From an uncultured Pontibacter sp. (lineage in GTDB: Bacteria; Bacteroidota; Bacteroidia; Cytophagales; Hymenobacteraceae), in contig NZ_CANLMZ010000007.1 in assembly GCF_947492645.1 (NCBI RefSeq), forward strand, positions 62,001 through 126,000: a stretch of DNA of 64,000 bases, given 5' to 3'. Shown here one piece after another: positions 50,164 through 60,041 of this stretch. The translations under genes and the position numbers were made by a program. The number at the start of each line of letters is the position of its first letter. Positions within the stretch are counted from its first letter, which is position 1. The notes under the pieces were generated by a model. The model was not told where the DNA came from. It worked only from the letters and a program-made list of their open reading frames with translations, and did not search any database.

Positions 50164-52749
50164 ATGAAACAAACTTTACTCGCTATACTTCTGCTACTTC
50201 CGGTACTAACACTTGCGCAACTACAGGAAAGCTTTTCTGACGGTGACTTTACCCAAAACCCCACCTGGACAGGCGATGTAAGCAGCTTTATAGTTAACCT
50301 GCAGGGGCAACTGCAAAGCCATGGGCCTGCTGTTACGGGTACTGTTCTTAGCCTTGCCACACCCTCACAAGCCGTAGTTGGGGCTACCTGGGAGTTCTGG
50401 GCAAACCTGCGCCTGGCAACCTCATCAACCAACTACGCCGACATTTACCTCATTGCTGACAAAGAAGACCTGGAGGCGGCAGACGTAAACGGGTACTTTG
50501 TGCGCATCGGCAACACCGCTGACGAAGTAAGCCTTTACCGGAAAGACGCTGGCAAAGCAGCCGTAATGCTAATCAACGGGCAGGATAAAACTGTTGCTAC
50601 CAGCAACAACGTTGTGCGCGTGCGGGTAACCCGAAGTATAAACCACGAATGGGAGCTAAGTATAGATGTAACAGGAACAGGCCAGGAATATGTCAGCCAG
50701 GGCACAGCTTCTGATGCCACACATAAAAGCTCCGCATACTTTGGGGTGCTGCTGCGCTATACCTCAGCCAACAGCCAACGCTTTTACTTTGATGATTTTG
50801 CTATCACAGATACACAGCCACCTATGCTGGAAGAACTGCAGACTACAAACACCCAAGAGCTTATACTTCGGTTTAACGAATCCCTGCAGCCAGCGCAGGC
50901 ACAAAACACAGCTAACTATACCTTAAATGGCAGTATAAAACCAACTATAGCGGAACTGACTGCTGCTGGCACTATTCGTTTAGTGTTCGGCCAGAGTTTT
51001 GGAATAGGAGACAATGCTTTACGTATAGCCAACCTGCAGGATGTGTATGGCAATGCCCTAAGCACCCCAATAGAGCGTAGTTTTAACTTTATACCTCCGG
51101 CGGTGCTGCCTAGCTACAACGAACTTATCATTACCGAGATCATGGCCGACGAAACACCAGCTGTTGGCTTACCAGCACAGGAATATATTGAACTATACAA
51201 CACCACTACAGACAAAGTGCTGCAACTACAGGGCATCCGCTACTCCGATGCTACCTCTACCACCATCTTGCCTAATGTACAGCTGTTGCCCGGTGAGTAT
51301 ATAGTAGTAGTGCCCAATACGCAGGCGGCAAATTTTAGCCCTTATGGCAAAGCTATCGGTATAAGCAACTTTCCGAGCCTGAACAATGGCGGCGAACTGC
51401 TGCAACTGCGCCAGCCCAATGGCAGGCTTATCTTTGCTGTAAATTATTCAGATACGTGGTACAAAAACAGCAGCAAACGCGAAGGCGGCTGGAGCCTGGA
51501 AATGATTGATGTGAGCAACCCATGCGCCGGAATAGAGAACTGGACGGCCTCTGTAAATCCGGGAGGTGGCACACCGGCCCAACCTAACTCCGTTGCTGCC
51601 GCCAACCCTGATAACACACCACCTATACTTGTAGATGCTACGGCTATTGCTACCGATAGAGTACTGCTCCGTTTTAACGAGAAACTGGATAGTGCACAGG
51701 CTGCAACCATAGCTAACTACAGCATTAGCCCAAGTATAAGTATAATCAATGCGCAGGTGCAGGGGCCATTATTTACTGAGGCTATACTTACACTAGCTAC
51801 TCCGCTGCAGGAGCGGCAGCTGTATACGCTAACAGCCAAAAGCATCAGCGATTGCTCGGGTAACCGGGGCAGCCAACCGTTAACAGCTATGTTTGCCTTG
51901 CCCTCAGCGCCTGCACCCGGCGATGTGGTTATCAACGAGATTCTGTTTAACCCAAGGCCAAACGGCGTAGATTTTGTAGAACTGGTAAACCGCAGCGATA
52001 AATACATCAACCTGAAAGACTGGAAATTGGCAAACACTAGCGGCGATACGATCAGCAATATCAGAAATATAACAACCGCAAATTATGTGCTGGCGCCTGG
52101 GCAATATGTGGTACTCACTTCCAACCTAGATAACATCAAAAGCAATTACCCTACTGCCAGGGAGCAAATTTTTTTGCGTATGGCCAGCTTGCCTAGCTAC
52201 CCTGATGCCGCGGGTACGGTAGTAGTGTTGCAGCCAGATAACCGCACCGCCGATAGGTTTAGCTATTCCCAGCGTATGCACTTTGCTTTAATTGATGATG
52301 TAAACGGTGTGTCGTTGGAGCGGATAAGGGTGGAGGGCCCAAGTATAGCTACTAACTTCCACTCGGCGGCTACTACTGTGTTTGCCACACCAGGTTACCT
52401 TAACTCGCAGTCGCAGCCAGGTATGCAGGCCCAACGGATGTTTAAAATAGAGCCGCAGGTTTTCTCTCCGGATGGCGATGGCTTTGATGATTTTACCACT
52501 ATCAACTATACCTCTAACCAAGCAGGTTTAGTGGCCAATATTACAGTTTTTGATGCCTTGGGCCGGGAAGTACGCAAGCTGGCGCGCAACGAACTACTGG
52601 CAACTGATGGCTTTTTCAGGTGGGATGGCCTGCGGCAAGACGGCGCTAAAGCGAATCTTGGCACTTACATATTTTACATCGAACTATTTGGCCTGAACGG
52701 GGAGAAAAGTGAGTTTAAAGAGCGTGTGGTACTAGGAGGGAGGCTATAA
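50164..52749 (+). CDS. Lamin-tail-domain secreted protein with T9SS type B / gliding-type C-terminus
   Basis: This is an 861-residue exported protein with signal peptide MKQTLLAILLLLPVLTLAQ. An N-terminal concanavalin-like beta domain (about 20-215) is followed by two sets of Ig-like (SbsA-type) domain plus lamin-tail domain: Ig about 220-305, LTD about 318-470; Ig about 485-575, LTD about 580-745. The C-terminal 90 residues start with FSPDGDGFDDFTTINY, the gliding-motility type B sorting domain that recognises T9SS. It is a large cell-surface or secreted protein of unknown role, without catalytic motifs. Confidence 0.88.
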   Translation: MKQTLLAILLLLPVLTLAQLQESFSDGDFTQNPTWTGDVSSFIVNLQGQLQSHGPAVTGTVLSLATPSQAVVGATWEFWANLRLATSSTNYADIYLIADKEDLEAADVNGYFVRIGNTADEVSLYRKDAGKAAVMLINGQDKTVATSNNVVRVRVTRSINHEWELSIDVTGTGQEYVSQGTASDATHKSSAYFGVLLRYTSANSQRFYFDDFAITDTQPPMLEELQTTNTQELILRFNESLQPAQAQNTANYTLNGSIKPTIAELTAAGTIRLVFGQSFGIGDNALRIANLQDVYGNALSTPIERSFNFIPPAVLPSYNELIITEIMADETPAVGLPAQEYIELYNTTTDKVLQLQGIRYSDATSTTILPNVQLLPGEYIVVVPNTQAANFSPYGKAIGISNFPSLNNGGELLQLRQPNGRLIFAVNYSDTWYKNSSKREGGWSLEMIDVSNPCAGIENWTASVNPGGGTPAQPNSVAAANPDNTPPILVDATAIATDRVLLRFNEKLDSAQAATIANYSISPSISIINAQVQGPLFTEAILTLATPLQERQLYTLTAKSISDCSGNRGSQPLTAMFALPSAPAPGDVVINEILFNPRPNGVDFVELVNRSDKYINLKDWKLANTSGDTISNIRNITTANYVLAPGQYVVLTSNLDNIKSNYPTAREQIFLRMASLPSYPDAAGTVVVLQPDNRTADRFSYSQRMHFALIDDVNGVSLERIRVEGPSIATNFHSAATTVFATPGYLNSQSQPGMQAQRMFKIEPQVFSPDGDGFDDFTTINYTSNQAGLVANITVFDALGREVRKLARNELLATDGFFRWDGLRQDGAKANLGTYIFYIELFGLNGEKSEFKERVVLGGRL

Positions 52750-52789
52750 ATTACTGATCCAACGAAGTAGCCATGCTATCAGAGTGAAC

Positions 52790-53980
52790 TTAAAACGACT
52801 TAATCCAGGGCACCAGCGATTGTAGCATCGGGCCAAAAGAACTGCTGTGCGTGCCACCCGCTATACTTATAAACTCGGTTTGAGCTGCTCCGTTTGCTTT
52901 GAAACGCTCATAAGTAAGTTTTGAGTTTTCGAATGGCACAATATTGTCGGCGGTGCCGTGGTAGAGGCGTGTGGGGCTTTGCGGTACCCAATTGTTAAAG
53001 CTGTTAGCCTGCAAAGCCTGCTTTAATGCCCGTTCCTGGTTTGGGTCTTTCAGGGCATTGTAGAAAGCTGGGGCGAAAAGCTTTTGCGGGTCTGTGGTAA
53101 GTTCGCGGTTAATGGCGCTGCCTCCGTTGTTGCCGTTAAACAGCCGTGGCAACTTTTCTGCATAAGGTTCTTGAAACAACTCGTTTAAAGGCCTGTTCCA
53201 GCTGTTGGTTTGGTTATAGGCTTGCAAAATATAAGCAAGATAAGCCGGGTAAGTATAAGGCTTGCCAGCTGTAACGCCGGCCAGCATGTGCGTTAGGTCG
53301 TAGCCACCGGCACCTGCCGCCGATGCCGTGATTTTAAGCTTATGTTGCGGGTTCGTTTCAATTTCTTTCTGTGCAGCCAATGTTACGTAACCACCCTCGG
53401 AGTAACCAACTAAAAAGAGTTGCTCGTTTACGGTAACATCTTTCTCGCTGCAGAATTCAGGAGCGGCCTTTATCATGTCTACCACCGCCATGGCTGAATG
53501 CTTTTGGTCATAGTATGGGTGGAAAATCTGCTTAGACTCACCAAAACCAATATAATCAGGAATAAGCATAACATAACCCGCTGCCGCAAAAAGCTCGAAC
53601 CCTGAGAGGCCGGTAAAGCTGGTTGGGGCATCGGCTTGAGTAAAAATAGTACCGTGCTGCGCACTAATAACAGGGGCAGCTGTTGGCATGCCCTGCGGTA
53701 CGCAAACTAAACCCGATGCTTTTATCTCTTTACCCCGGTACGTAGTGATGTATGTTAACTTATAAACTGACACGCCATATTTTATCTCATTGGCATAAGC
53801 CCCATGCCCTTCTGCAGCGGCCAAAGATCGAAGCAAGTCTCTTGGAACAGATGTGATCAGCTCTGATGACACATAAAGCTCTTTCTCTGGAATGGGGGAA
53901 GCTATGGCTTCTTTGTCGCAGGAGGTTTGGGTAAAAACAGAGCTGATTAACAGGGTGTATACAAGCAATAATCTAAGCAC
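52790..53980 (-). CDS. Secretory-lipase-like alpha/beta hydrolase lipoprotein
   Basis: This 396-residue lipoprotein has lipobox TQTSC (Cys about 21) and an alpha/beta hydrolase domain. The nucleophile lies in GYSEGGYV (about 192-199), the oxyanion region is AQHGTIF, IPDYIGFGESK follows strand 4, and the acid and His are in YHGTADNIVP and GGTHSSSF. It looks like the LIP/Xaa-Pro-peptidase-like secretory lipases. Substrate is unknown. The start codon is GTG. Confidence 0.85.
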   Translation of the reverse strand: MLRLLLVYTLLISSVFTQTSCDKEAIASPIPEKELYVSSELITSVPRDLLRSLAAAEGHGAYANEIKYGVSVYKLTYITTYRGKEIKASGLVCVPQGMPTAAPVISAQHGTIFTQADAPTSFTGLSGFELFAAAGYVMLIPDYIGFGESKQIFHPYYDQKHSAMAVVDMIKAAPEFCSEKDVTVNEQLFLVGYSEGGYVTLAAQKEIETNPQHKLKITASAAGAGGYDLTHMLAGVTAGKPYTYPAYLAYILQAYNQTNSWNRPLNELFQEPYAEKLPRLFNGNNGGSAINRELTTDPQKLFAPAFYNALKDPNQERALKQALQANSFNNWVPQSPTRLYHGTADNIVPFENSKLTYERFKANGAAQTEFISIAGGTHSSSFGPMLQSLVPWIKSF

Positions 53981-54219
53981 AGGTCAGGGCGTTTAAGTAT
54001 GGTTTAATGAGCTGTTTTGCAACATTATATTTACAAGAAGAGTGCCATTTGTGCCCCCGTTGGCTGGCATGGTAATATTTATGGCTGCACCTGCTGCAGA
54101 TGATCCTGCATTCGATTATCTTGCGCCACTTTTTGACTTTATACTTTGTAATAGCAGCAGAGCACAGATAACTGGTTTGGTTACAGAGGCTTTGCTTTTG
54201 CTGGTTCTGAAATTATCCT

Positions 54220-55047
54220 GTGGAGATAGAAGTTATACTTTACCTGTGCTTTTTTGCTTTTCTGGCTGGGTTCATTGATTCGATAGTAGGTGGGGGAGGG
54301 CTGATACAGTTGCCGGCCCTGCTGGTGTTTTTACCCGGTGTGCCGCTGCCTGTTGCGTTTGGTACGGGCAAGTTTGCCGGCATTGCAGGCACTACGGCAG
54401 CCATGATAAAGTATGTGCGAAAGGTTAAGATAAATTACCTGGCTATACTTCCGGCGGCCGGGGCAGCTTTTGTGTTTTCGTTTCTGGGAGCGAGGGCGCT
54501 TGCCCACATAGATGCCAGCCTGATGAAACCGTTTATACTTGTGATGCTGGTGCTGGTGGCGGTGTATACTTTGATTAAAAAGGATTTTGGCTCGTTGCAT
54601 GCGCCTAAGCTAACAGAGCAGAAAGAGCGGCTGTATGGTTTGCTGGTAGGGGCATCTATTGGTTTCTACGATGGTTTTTTCGGCCCGGGCACCGGCAGCT
54701 TCCTGATCTTCATTTTTATAGGCCTGTTTGGGTTCAACTTCCTGGCTGCCTCTGCGGCATCCAAAGTAGTGAATGTAGCTACAAACTTATCTGCGCTTTT
54801 ATACTTTGCCTACAAAGGATTCGTGCTTTACGAGGTGGCTATACCCATGGCAGTTTGCAGTATAATAGGCTCCCAACTAGGCACCCGTACTGCTTTAAAC
54901 CGTGGCGTTGGCTTTGTGCGCGTGCTGTTCCTGGTGGTGGTGTCTGGCATCATCCTGAAATTTGCTTATGATACCTACGGCACCGGCGGCAGCGATTTTG
55001 CCCATGTTGCTACCACGGTGCAGAGCTGGTTTGGCCGTAAAGGTTAA
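54220..55047 (+). CDS. TSUP/TauE-SafE family permease
   Basis: This 275-residue inner-membrane protein has eight helices. The two TauE/SafE repeats are visible: AGFIDSIVGGGGLIQLPALL (about 16-35) with FGTGKFAGIAGTTAA, and GFYDGFFGPGTGSFLIFIF (about 146-164) with SAASKVVNVATNLSAL. Family members export sulfite, sulfoacetate or other anions. The substrate here is unknown. Start is GTG; no ATG precedes the first helix. Confidence 0.92.
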   Translation: MEIEVILYLCFFAFLAGFIDSIVGGGGLIQLPALLVFLPGVPLPVAFGTGKFAGIAGTTAAMIKYVRKVKINYLAILPAAGAAFVFSFLGARALAHIDASLMKPFILVMLVLVAVYTLIKKDFGSLHAPKLTEQKERLYGLLVGASIGFYDGFFGPGTGSFLIFIFIGLFGFNFLAASAASKVVNVATNLSALLYFAYKGFVLYEVAIPMAVCSIIGSQLGTRTALNRGVGFVRVLFLVVVSGIILKFAYDTYGTGGSDFAHVATTVQSWFGRKG

Positions 55048-55161
55048 ATGCTGGGTTGTTCTAAGTATACTTATTGCATGCGCTTGCATTCCTCCGGACG
55101 TTACGATGTCGTTGAGCAAGTATAGCAGATGATTTTAGGCTTCTATAACTCAAATTAGCGA

Positions 55162-56571
55162 TCACTCTTCCATACTTCCTGCAGACCAATACAGGTAAGT
55201 TTTCGATTTGGCATACTTTGTTCGCAACTCATACAGCTTCACCTGCGACTCCAGCAGCTTTACCTCCCGTGAGTTGATCAAGAATAATGAGCTTTCGCCG
55301 TTCTCGAACCGGGTAACTTCTCCGTTGCGAAGTATAAGGGCGTTGGCAACCGCCTGCTCCTGCAGCCTGATCTGCTGTTCCAGCGCCAGCCACTCGTTGT
55401 AAGCAGCCACTACAGAGGCTTCAATTTCGCGGGATGTTTGTGTTAGTTCCAGCGCATTTACCTGTTGTTTTGCTTTGGTTAGCTGCAGTTTGCCACGCTC
55501 CTGGCGCAGGAACAGGGGCAGGCTTAAGCTTACTCCTAGTTTATAGTTATTGCCCATGTATTGTTGGTCCAACGCCTCAGAATCAAGGTAAAAATCACTT
55601 TGCAGCACGTTGTAGTCTACATTTAGCTTGGGCTTTAACTTGTCTGCCGCAAACCGTTGCTCAATGGCTAACTGAGAGCCTTTCAGATCCAGCTTGAGCA
55701 GGTCGGGGTGGTTGCGGCGGGCAAACTGCAGCAACTGGTCCAGCGAATCGCGATGCATGGTAGCCAGTTCACTTCCTGCCAGCGTAGGAATCGTGTTTTC
55801 CTGCAGCTCCAGCGGCACCTCGTTTTCTGCCCACAGGTGTACAGCCACACGCAGGCGGGTATTGTTGTAGTTAAGTTTTGCCTGCTCCAGCAGTACCTGC
55901 CTGTCCTGCACAGCCATGCGGGCCTCCACCGTATCAATGGCAGCCAGATCGCCTTCCTGTGCCCTGATGTTTACAGCTCTCAACCTGAAATCGGCTAACT
56001 CAAGCGCCTCCTGGTACAGCTGCATGGTGCGGTACTGCAACAGCCAGTCCCAATAGTCTTTGGTTGCCTCCAGCAGCAGTTTGTTTATCAGTTTTACACG
56101 CTCGGCCTCGGCAATGTCCTGCATCAGCTGTGCCTGCCGTAGCGTGGACCTGCGTTCATCAATAAACAAGCCCTGCCCTAATGGTACCGAGATGCCAGCA
56201 TAGCTCAGCCCATCAGCAGGCGTGCCTTTCTCTGGGTTCAGGTACTGCCCTCCGTTCTTTTCAAAACCAGCCTTAAGCACGGGGCCAAACCAAAGCGGCA
56301 CATACAGGGTGTTATCCCAGGTGTTGTAGTACTCTTTGCCGTTAAACTCTTTGCGGTAGAGCTTGCTTACCAGTTCAGGATCGAAAACGCCGCGTGCGAT
56401 GCGCAGTTCCTGCCGTGCCTGTTCTGTAAGCAGCCGTGCCTGCGAGGCTACAGGGTGATTGGCAAGTATAACTCGCTGGTATTCCTGTAGCGTAAGCACC
56501 TGTGCCTGGGTATAAGGTTGCCACACCAGCAGGCTCGCCAACAGGCAAAGTATAAATATCCTGCTTCGCAT
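55162..56571 (-). CDS. TolC-family outer-membrane efflux protein
   Basis: This 469-residue outer-membrane channel has a signal peptide (ending TQAQ) and two TolC/OEP repeats of coiled-coil hairpins with short beta parts. LSYAGISVPLGQGLFIDERR (about 120-139) and NYKLGVSLSLPLFLRQERGK are typical. It gives the envelope channel for the HlyD-ABC pair encoded just upstream. Its ATG overlaps the hlyD-like stop (TAATG). Confidence 0.9.
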   Translation of the reverse strand: MRSRIFILCLLASLLVWQPYTQAQVLTLQEYQRVILANHPVASQARLLTEQARQELRIARGVFDPELVSKLYRKEFNGKEYYNTWDNTLYVPLWFGPVLKAGFEKNGGQYLNPEKGTPADGLSYAGISVPLGQGLFIDERRSTLRQAQLMQDIAEAERVKLINKLLLEATKDYWDWLLQYRTMQLYQEALELADFRLRAVNIRAQEGDLAAIDTVEARMAVQDRQVLLEQAKLNYNNTRLRVAVHLWAENEVPLELQENTIPTLAGSELATMHRDSLDQLLQFARRNHPDLLKLDLKGSQLAIEQRFAADKLKPKLNVDYNVLQSDFYLDSEALDQQYMGNNYKLGVSLSLPLFLRQERGKLQLTKAKQQVNALELTQTSREIEASVVAAYNEWLALEQQIRLQEQAVANALILRNGEVTRFENGESSLFLINSREVKLLESQVKLYELRTKYAKSKTYLYWSAGSMEE

Positions 56572-57941
56572 TACTTTTCTTCCTCCTCCGCTTTTCCGGT
56601 GGCTTTGGGTTTTGCGGCGGCTCCAGTTTTAGGCGCTGTATAATCTGCCGGGAAGCTGTTTAGCTGTCGCCATATCTCATACCAGATAGGTACGGTGTTC
56701 AGCATGGCCCATCCGTTCACTCCTGAGCCTACGCGCAAGGCATCCGGCCACGGTTCTGAGCCAGGGTCCGGGACTACCAGCATACGGTACCTGCCATTGG
56801 TGCCGCTGTTATCAATTACGGCTACTCTACCACCAAATGTGCCGAAGCTGGCGCCCGGCCAGCCAGAGAATACAATGGTAGGCCAACCCTCGAACTGCAG
56901 TCGCACCTCATCGCCCCGTTTAATAAGCGGCAGGTCTAAGGCGCTAATGTATAGCTCTGCAGCCAGTTCAGGGTTTTGTGGCATAATGGTAACCAAAGGC
57001 TCTCCTTCTTTTATGGTTTCGCCGATGCCAGCTTTCAGGGTTTGCACCACATAGCCATCCTGCGGCGCCACGATCTGATAATATTTGCTACGGACTTGTG
57101 TGCTGCTGTACTCGCTCTGTATTTTGGCTACCTCTGCCTGCGTGCCGAAAATGTAGGAGCGGGTGGAGCTTAGTTCTGCTTCTGCCTTGGCAATTTTATC
57201 GCCGTACTCCGCCTGCAACGAGTTTAACTCCGTGCGAGTGTTTTGCAGTTCGGCTCTGGTGGCGTCATACTTGTTTATTACTGATAGCAGCTTTGCCTGC
57301 GCCTCCTGCAATTTCAAGCGGCGTTGTTCCAGCTCCGTCAGCGACTTTAACCCCTGTTTGTACAGGCTTTCCTGGCGTTGAAACTGCGCTTGGGCAACAG
57401 CCAACTCGGTGCGCTGCGCTACTACGTCCATACTATCGCTTTGCAGTTTCAGGCGTGTTTGCTCTATTTTGTTGCGGGCTTTCTGCAGGCTAAATGTAAG
57501 GCCTTCGCGCAAGGCACTTATCTGCTCCTGCATAGCATCCGCCTTGTTCTCGTTAGCCTCCACCGACTGCTTTTTTGCATCTACCTGCTCACCCAGGCGT
57601 GTCAGCAGGTTCGGGTCCATGTACTTTTCCTTTATCTCGGAGATGCTGGCAATGGTGTCGCCTTTTTTCACAAAAGCACCTTCCATTACATGCCAGTACT
57701 CAATGCGCCCTGCTATGGTAGCCTCTATGGTTTGCGGCCTGTCCTGCGGAGTGAGTGCCGTTAAGGTACCCGCAGAGCGTATGTTCTGGGTCCAGGGCAG
57801 GAACATGCAAAGTATAACGATCAGGAAAATGCCACCAATCCAATACGTTAGTGTGCGGCCCATGTGTGGCGTCTGCACCTCGGCCATTACATCCAGTTGC
57901 TGATGCTCGGTATTATCGAAGTTTTTTAGTTCGGTAGCCAT
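56571..57941 (-). CDS. HlyD-family periplasmic adaptor
   Basis: This 456-residue membrane-fusion protein has a cytoplasmic N-terminus, one membrane helix (about 32-50), and a split biotinyl-lipoyl domain (AGRIEYWHVMEGAFVKKGD at about 76-94 and PQDGYVVQTLKAGIGETIKEG). A long coiled-coil hairpin lies between them (about 120-290), and a beta-barrel domain follows. It ends in an Ala/Lys/Glu-rich tail. It connects the ABC protein and the TolC-like channel in this three-gene operon. Confidence 0.92.
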   Translation of the reverse strand: MATELKNFDNTEHQQLDVMAEVQTPHMGRTLTYWIGGIFLIVILCMFLPWTQNIRSAGTLTALTPQDRPQTIEATIAGRIEYWHVMEGAFVKKGDTIASISEIKEKYMDPNLLTRLGEQVDAKKQSVEANENKADAMQEQISALREGLTFSLQKARNKIEQTRLKLQSDSMDVVAQRTELAVAQAQFQRQESLYKQGLKSLTELEQRRLKLQEAQAKLLSVINKYDATRAELQNTRTELNSLQAEYGDKIAKAEAELSSTRSYIFGTQAEVAKIQSEYSSTQVRSKYYQIVAPQDGYVVQTLKAGIGETIKEGEPLVTIMPQNPELAAELYISALDLPLIKRGDEVRLQFEGWPTIVFSGWPGASFGTFGGRVAVIDNSGTNGRYRMLVVPDPGSEPWPDALRVGSGVNGWAMLNTVPIWYEIWRQLNSFPADYTAPKTGAAAKPKATGKAEEEEK

Positions 57942-57944
57942 ATG

Positions 57945-59681
57945 TTAAGCGGTTACTTCTGTTAACTCCTGTAAAACCTCCAGTTGCTTCAGCTGCTCAT
58001 ACGCGTTAAAAGCAACCATACGCCCATTCTGAAGCAATAAAGTGCGATCGCACAACTGCATCACGTCCTTGTCGTTCGAAACTATGATCATGGTCCAGTT
58101 AAAGTGCGGGTTAGTGAGCAGGTGCAGCATGTCCAGTTTTTCTTTTCTGGCCATACCCGCCATGTTATCCAGGATAAGGAGTTTTGGTTTTTGCACCAGG
58201 CTACGCGCCATAATTATTTTTCGGGCAACGCTGCCGGGCAGGCGCATGCTTCCGCCGGTAAGGTAGGCGTGCAGGCCATCTGGCAACGTGTGCACAAAGT
58301 CATTCAGTCCGGTAAGTTCTATTGCCCATAAAATATCCTTCATCGGGAGCTCACGGCCAAGGGTTATGTTTTCTATAAGGGTGCCATCAAACACCTGTTC
58401 TTTAGAAATGTTATCCCCGATGTAACTGCGCAGGTTACCCTTGTGCAGGTCGTGCAGCGATACGCTGTTAAAAGCCAAACTACCTTCATAAGATGGCAAC
58501 AGCCCGAGCAGTATACTAATAAGTGTGCTTTTGCCGGAACTGTTAAACCCTGCCAGGCAAATCCGCTCAGAAGACCTTATTGTAAAGTTGATATCATGTA
58601 AAGCCACCTTCTTGGTATCCTGAAACTTGTAGCTAAGGTTGCATGTCTGGATGCTTAAGCCGCCTGGAATGTCTAGCTCATCTATCGTGATGCCTTTTAC
58701 CTCCTCAGTCGGGAGGTCTGTTACTTCGCCAATTTTATCCAGGCTGGTCATCACATCATACACCGTATCCAGCTTAATAATGATTTTTTCCACAGCCGTC
58801 ATAATCAGGATGATGATGATCTCGGAGGCTACGAACTGCCCGATATTTATTTCCTGCTGCACCACCAGGATACAGCCTAATACCAGCAAGCCACCAGTAA
58901 TAAAGGTCTTAAAACCTACAAAGCTGTAGTATTGCGTCATGAGGACGCTAAAGTGCTGGCGGCGCACTTCCAGGTAGCTTTTTACATAGGTATTGGTGCG
59001 GTCCATGGGCAGGTTGGTTTGGCCTACCAGCTTAAAGGTGCTCAGGGAGCGGGCCATTTCCTCAAGCCACGCCACCAGCTTATACTTATACTTTGACTCA
59101 CGTATGCTTGTGTCAATGCCCTTGCCGCCTGTTGCCCAGATAATAGCCACTAGCACAATGATCAGGATCAAGCCGAGAAAGATGAAGTATGGGTGGTAGA
59201 ATGAAAGCAATATCAAGCCGAAGACAATCTGGATAACAGCAGTTGAAAAGTCTACCAGGATTTTAGCGATGCCTTTTTGCAGGGTTACTACGTCAAAGAA
59301 GCGGTTCATAAGCTCCGGCGGGTAATACTTCAACAGCGCTTCTGTTTGCAACCGTGGCACCCTATAGGCAAAATCTGAGGCTGTGCGGGCAAATAACCGT
59401 TGCTGAATAAACTCCACCAGCCAAAGCTGCATAACCTGCAGGCCGCCTACAATCAACAACGCAAGCACAATTAAACTAATTAGCACCACCACCGATACTG
59501 TTACCTGCCCACTCGATACAAATCCGATAATACTCTGAATACCAAGCGGGATCATTAATGTTATGAGGCCTGCGGCAATGGCATACACATACATATACAT
59601 AATCTCCCGCCGCTCAATGGAGAGCAACTTTAGGAAACGCTGCATTGGCGTTAATTTCTTGTCTGCTTTAGGGTAAGCCAT
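57945..59681 (-). CDS. ABC transporter, fused permease and degenerate ATPase (type I export operon)
   Basis: This 578-residue fused ABC exporter has a six-helix transmembrane domain (about 25-330) and a nucleotide-binding domain (about 345-570). Walker A is intact (GFNSSGKST, 378-386). The other catalytic elements are altered: the Q-loop Gln is Ser (about 426), the LSGGQ signature is LPGSV (481-485), the catalytic Glu after Walker B is Asn 506 (LLILDNM), and the H-loop His is Asn 536. No peptidase domain is present. It lies 3 bp upstream of the adaptor gene. It may work by an unusual cycle or pair with another ATPase. Confidence 0.9.
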   Translation of the reverse strand: MAYPKADKKLTPMQRFLKLLSIERREIMYMYVYAIAAGLITLMIPLGIQSIIGFVSSGQVTVSVVVLISLIVLALLIVGGLQVMQLWLVEFIQQRLFARTASDFAYRVPRLQTEALLKYYPPELMNRFFDVVTLQKGIAKILVDFSTAVIQIVFGLILLSFYHPYFIFLGLILIIVLVAIIWATGGKGIDTSIRESKYKYKLVAWLEEMARSLSTFKLVGQTNLPMDRTNTYVKSYLEVRRQHFSVLMTQYYSFVGFKTFITGGLLVLGCILVVQQEINIGQFVASEIIIILIMTAVEKIIIKLDTVYDVMTSLDKIGEVTDLPTEEVKGITIDELDIPGGLSIQTCNLSYKFQDTKKVALHDINFTIRSSERICLAGFNSSGKSTLISILLGLLPSYEGSLAFNSVSLHDLHKGNLRSYIGDNISKEQVFDGTLIENITLGRELPMKDILWAIELTGLNDFVHTLPDGLHAYLTGGSMRLPGSVARKIIMARSLVQKPKLLILDNMAGMARKEKLDMLHLLTNPHFNWTMIIVSNDKDVMQLCDRTLLLQNGRMVAFNAYEQLKQLEVLQELTEVTA

Positions 59682-60041
59682 TATTTGGTTGTTATACTTT
59701 AGCTATTGTCTACTGCTGCTCAAGCCATCTGTTACAATAATTACTGTAGGCTGTTTTTTGTTTAGCACTTTTTATAAAGCCACTTGTGCAGCAGGGCACA
59801 TATTTTGGGCAAATTTATGTAATGTCTTTTACGTAATAGTAATACTATTAAAAAAGTTTATAAAGCTATCTTTTTTTATTTAGATGATATTGGAGTTGGC
59901 TTTAGAATAGGACAACCAGATGTATAGCATTGTTTTACAGAGCGAAGCTGCAGGGGCAACCCGATAATCAACAATAAGTGTACCTTTGCATACTGGCTGT
60001 GCCGTAAGTATAAGCAGTAACCAGGTTTAAATACCAGCATC
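59682..60041. other. Divergent promoter region
   Basis: These 360 bases lie between the ABC export operon and the helicase gene. They are AT-rich and hold the helicase -7 element. I see no gene in them. Confidence 0.5.
59981..59988 (+). promoter_or_regulatory. -7 promoter element of the DEAD-box gene
   Basis: TACCTTTG matches TAnnTTTG, 53 bp before the ATG. Confidence 0.5.

Noticed and set aside
54042-54278. 78-codon plus-strand frame before the TauE-like gene
   Set aside because: Overlaps the start of a clear membrane permease in another frame and shows no family features.
57945-59681. Bacteriocin/peptide exporter with peptidase domain
   Set aside because: No C39 peptidase domain at the N-terminus and no small precursor peptide with a double-Gly leader nearby.
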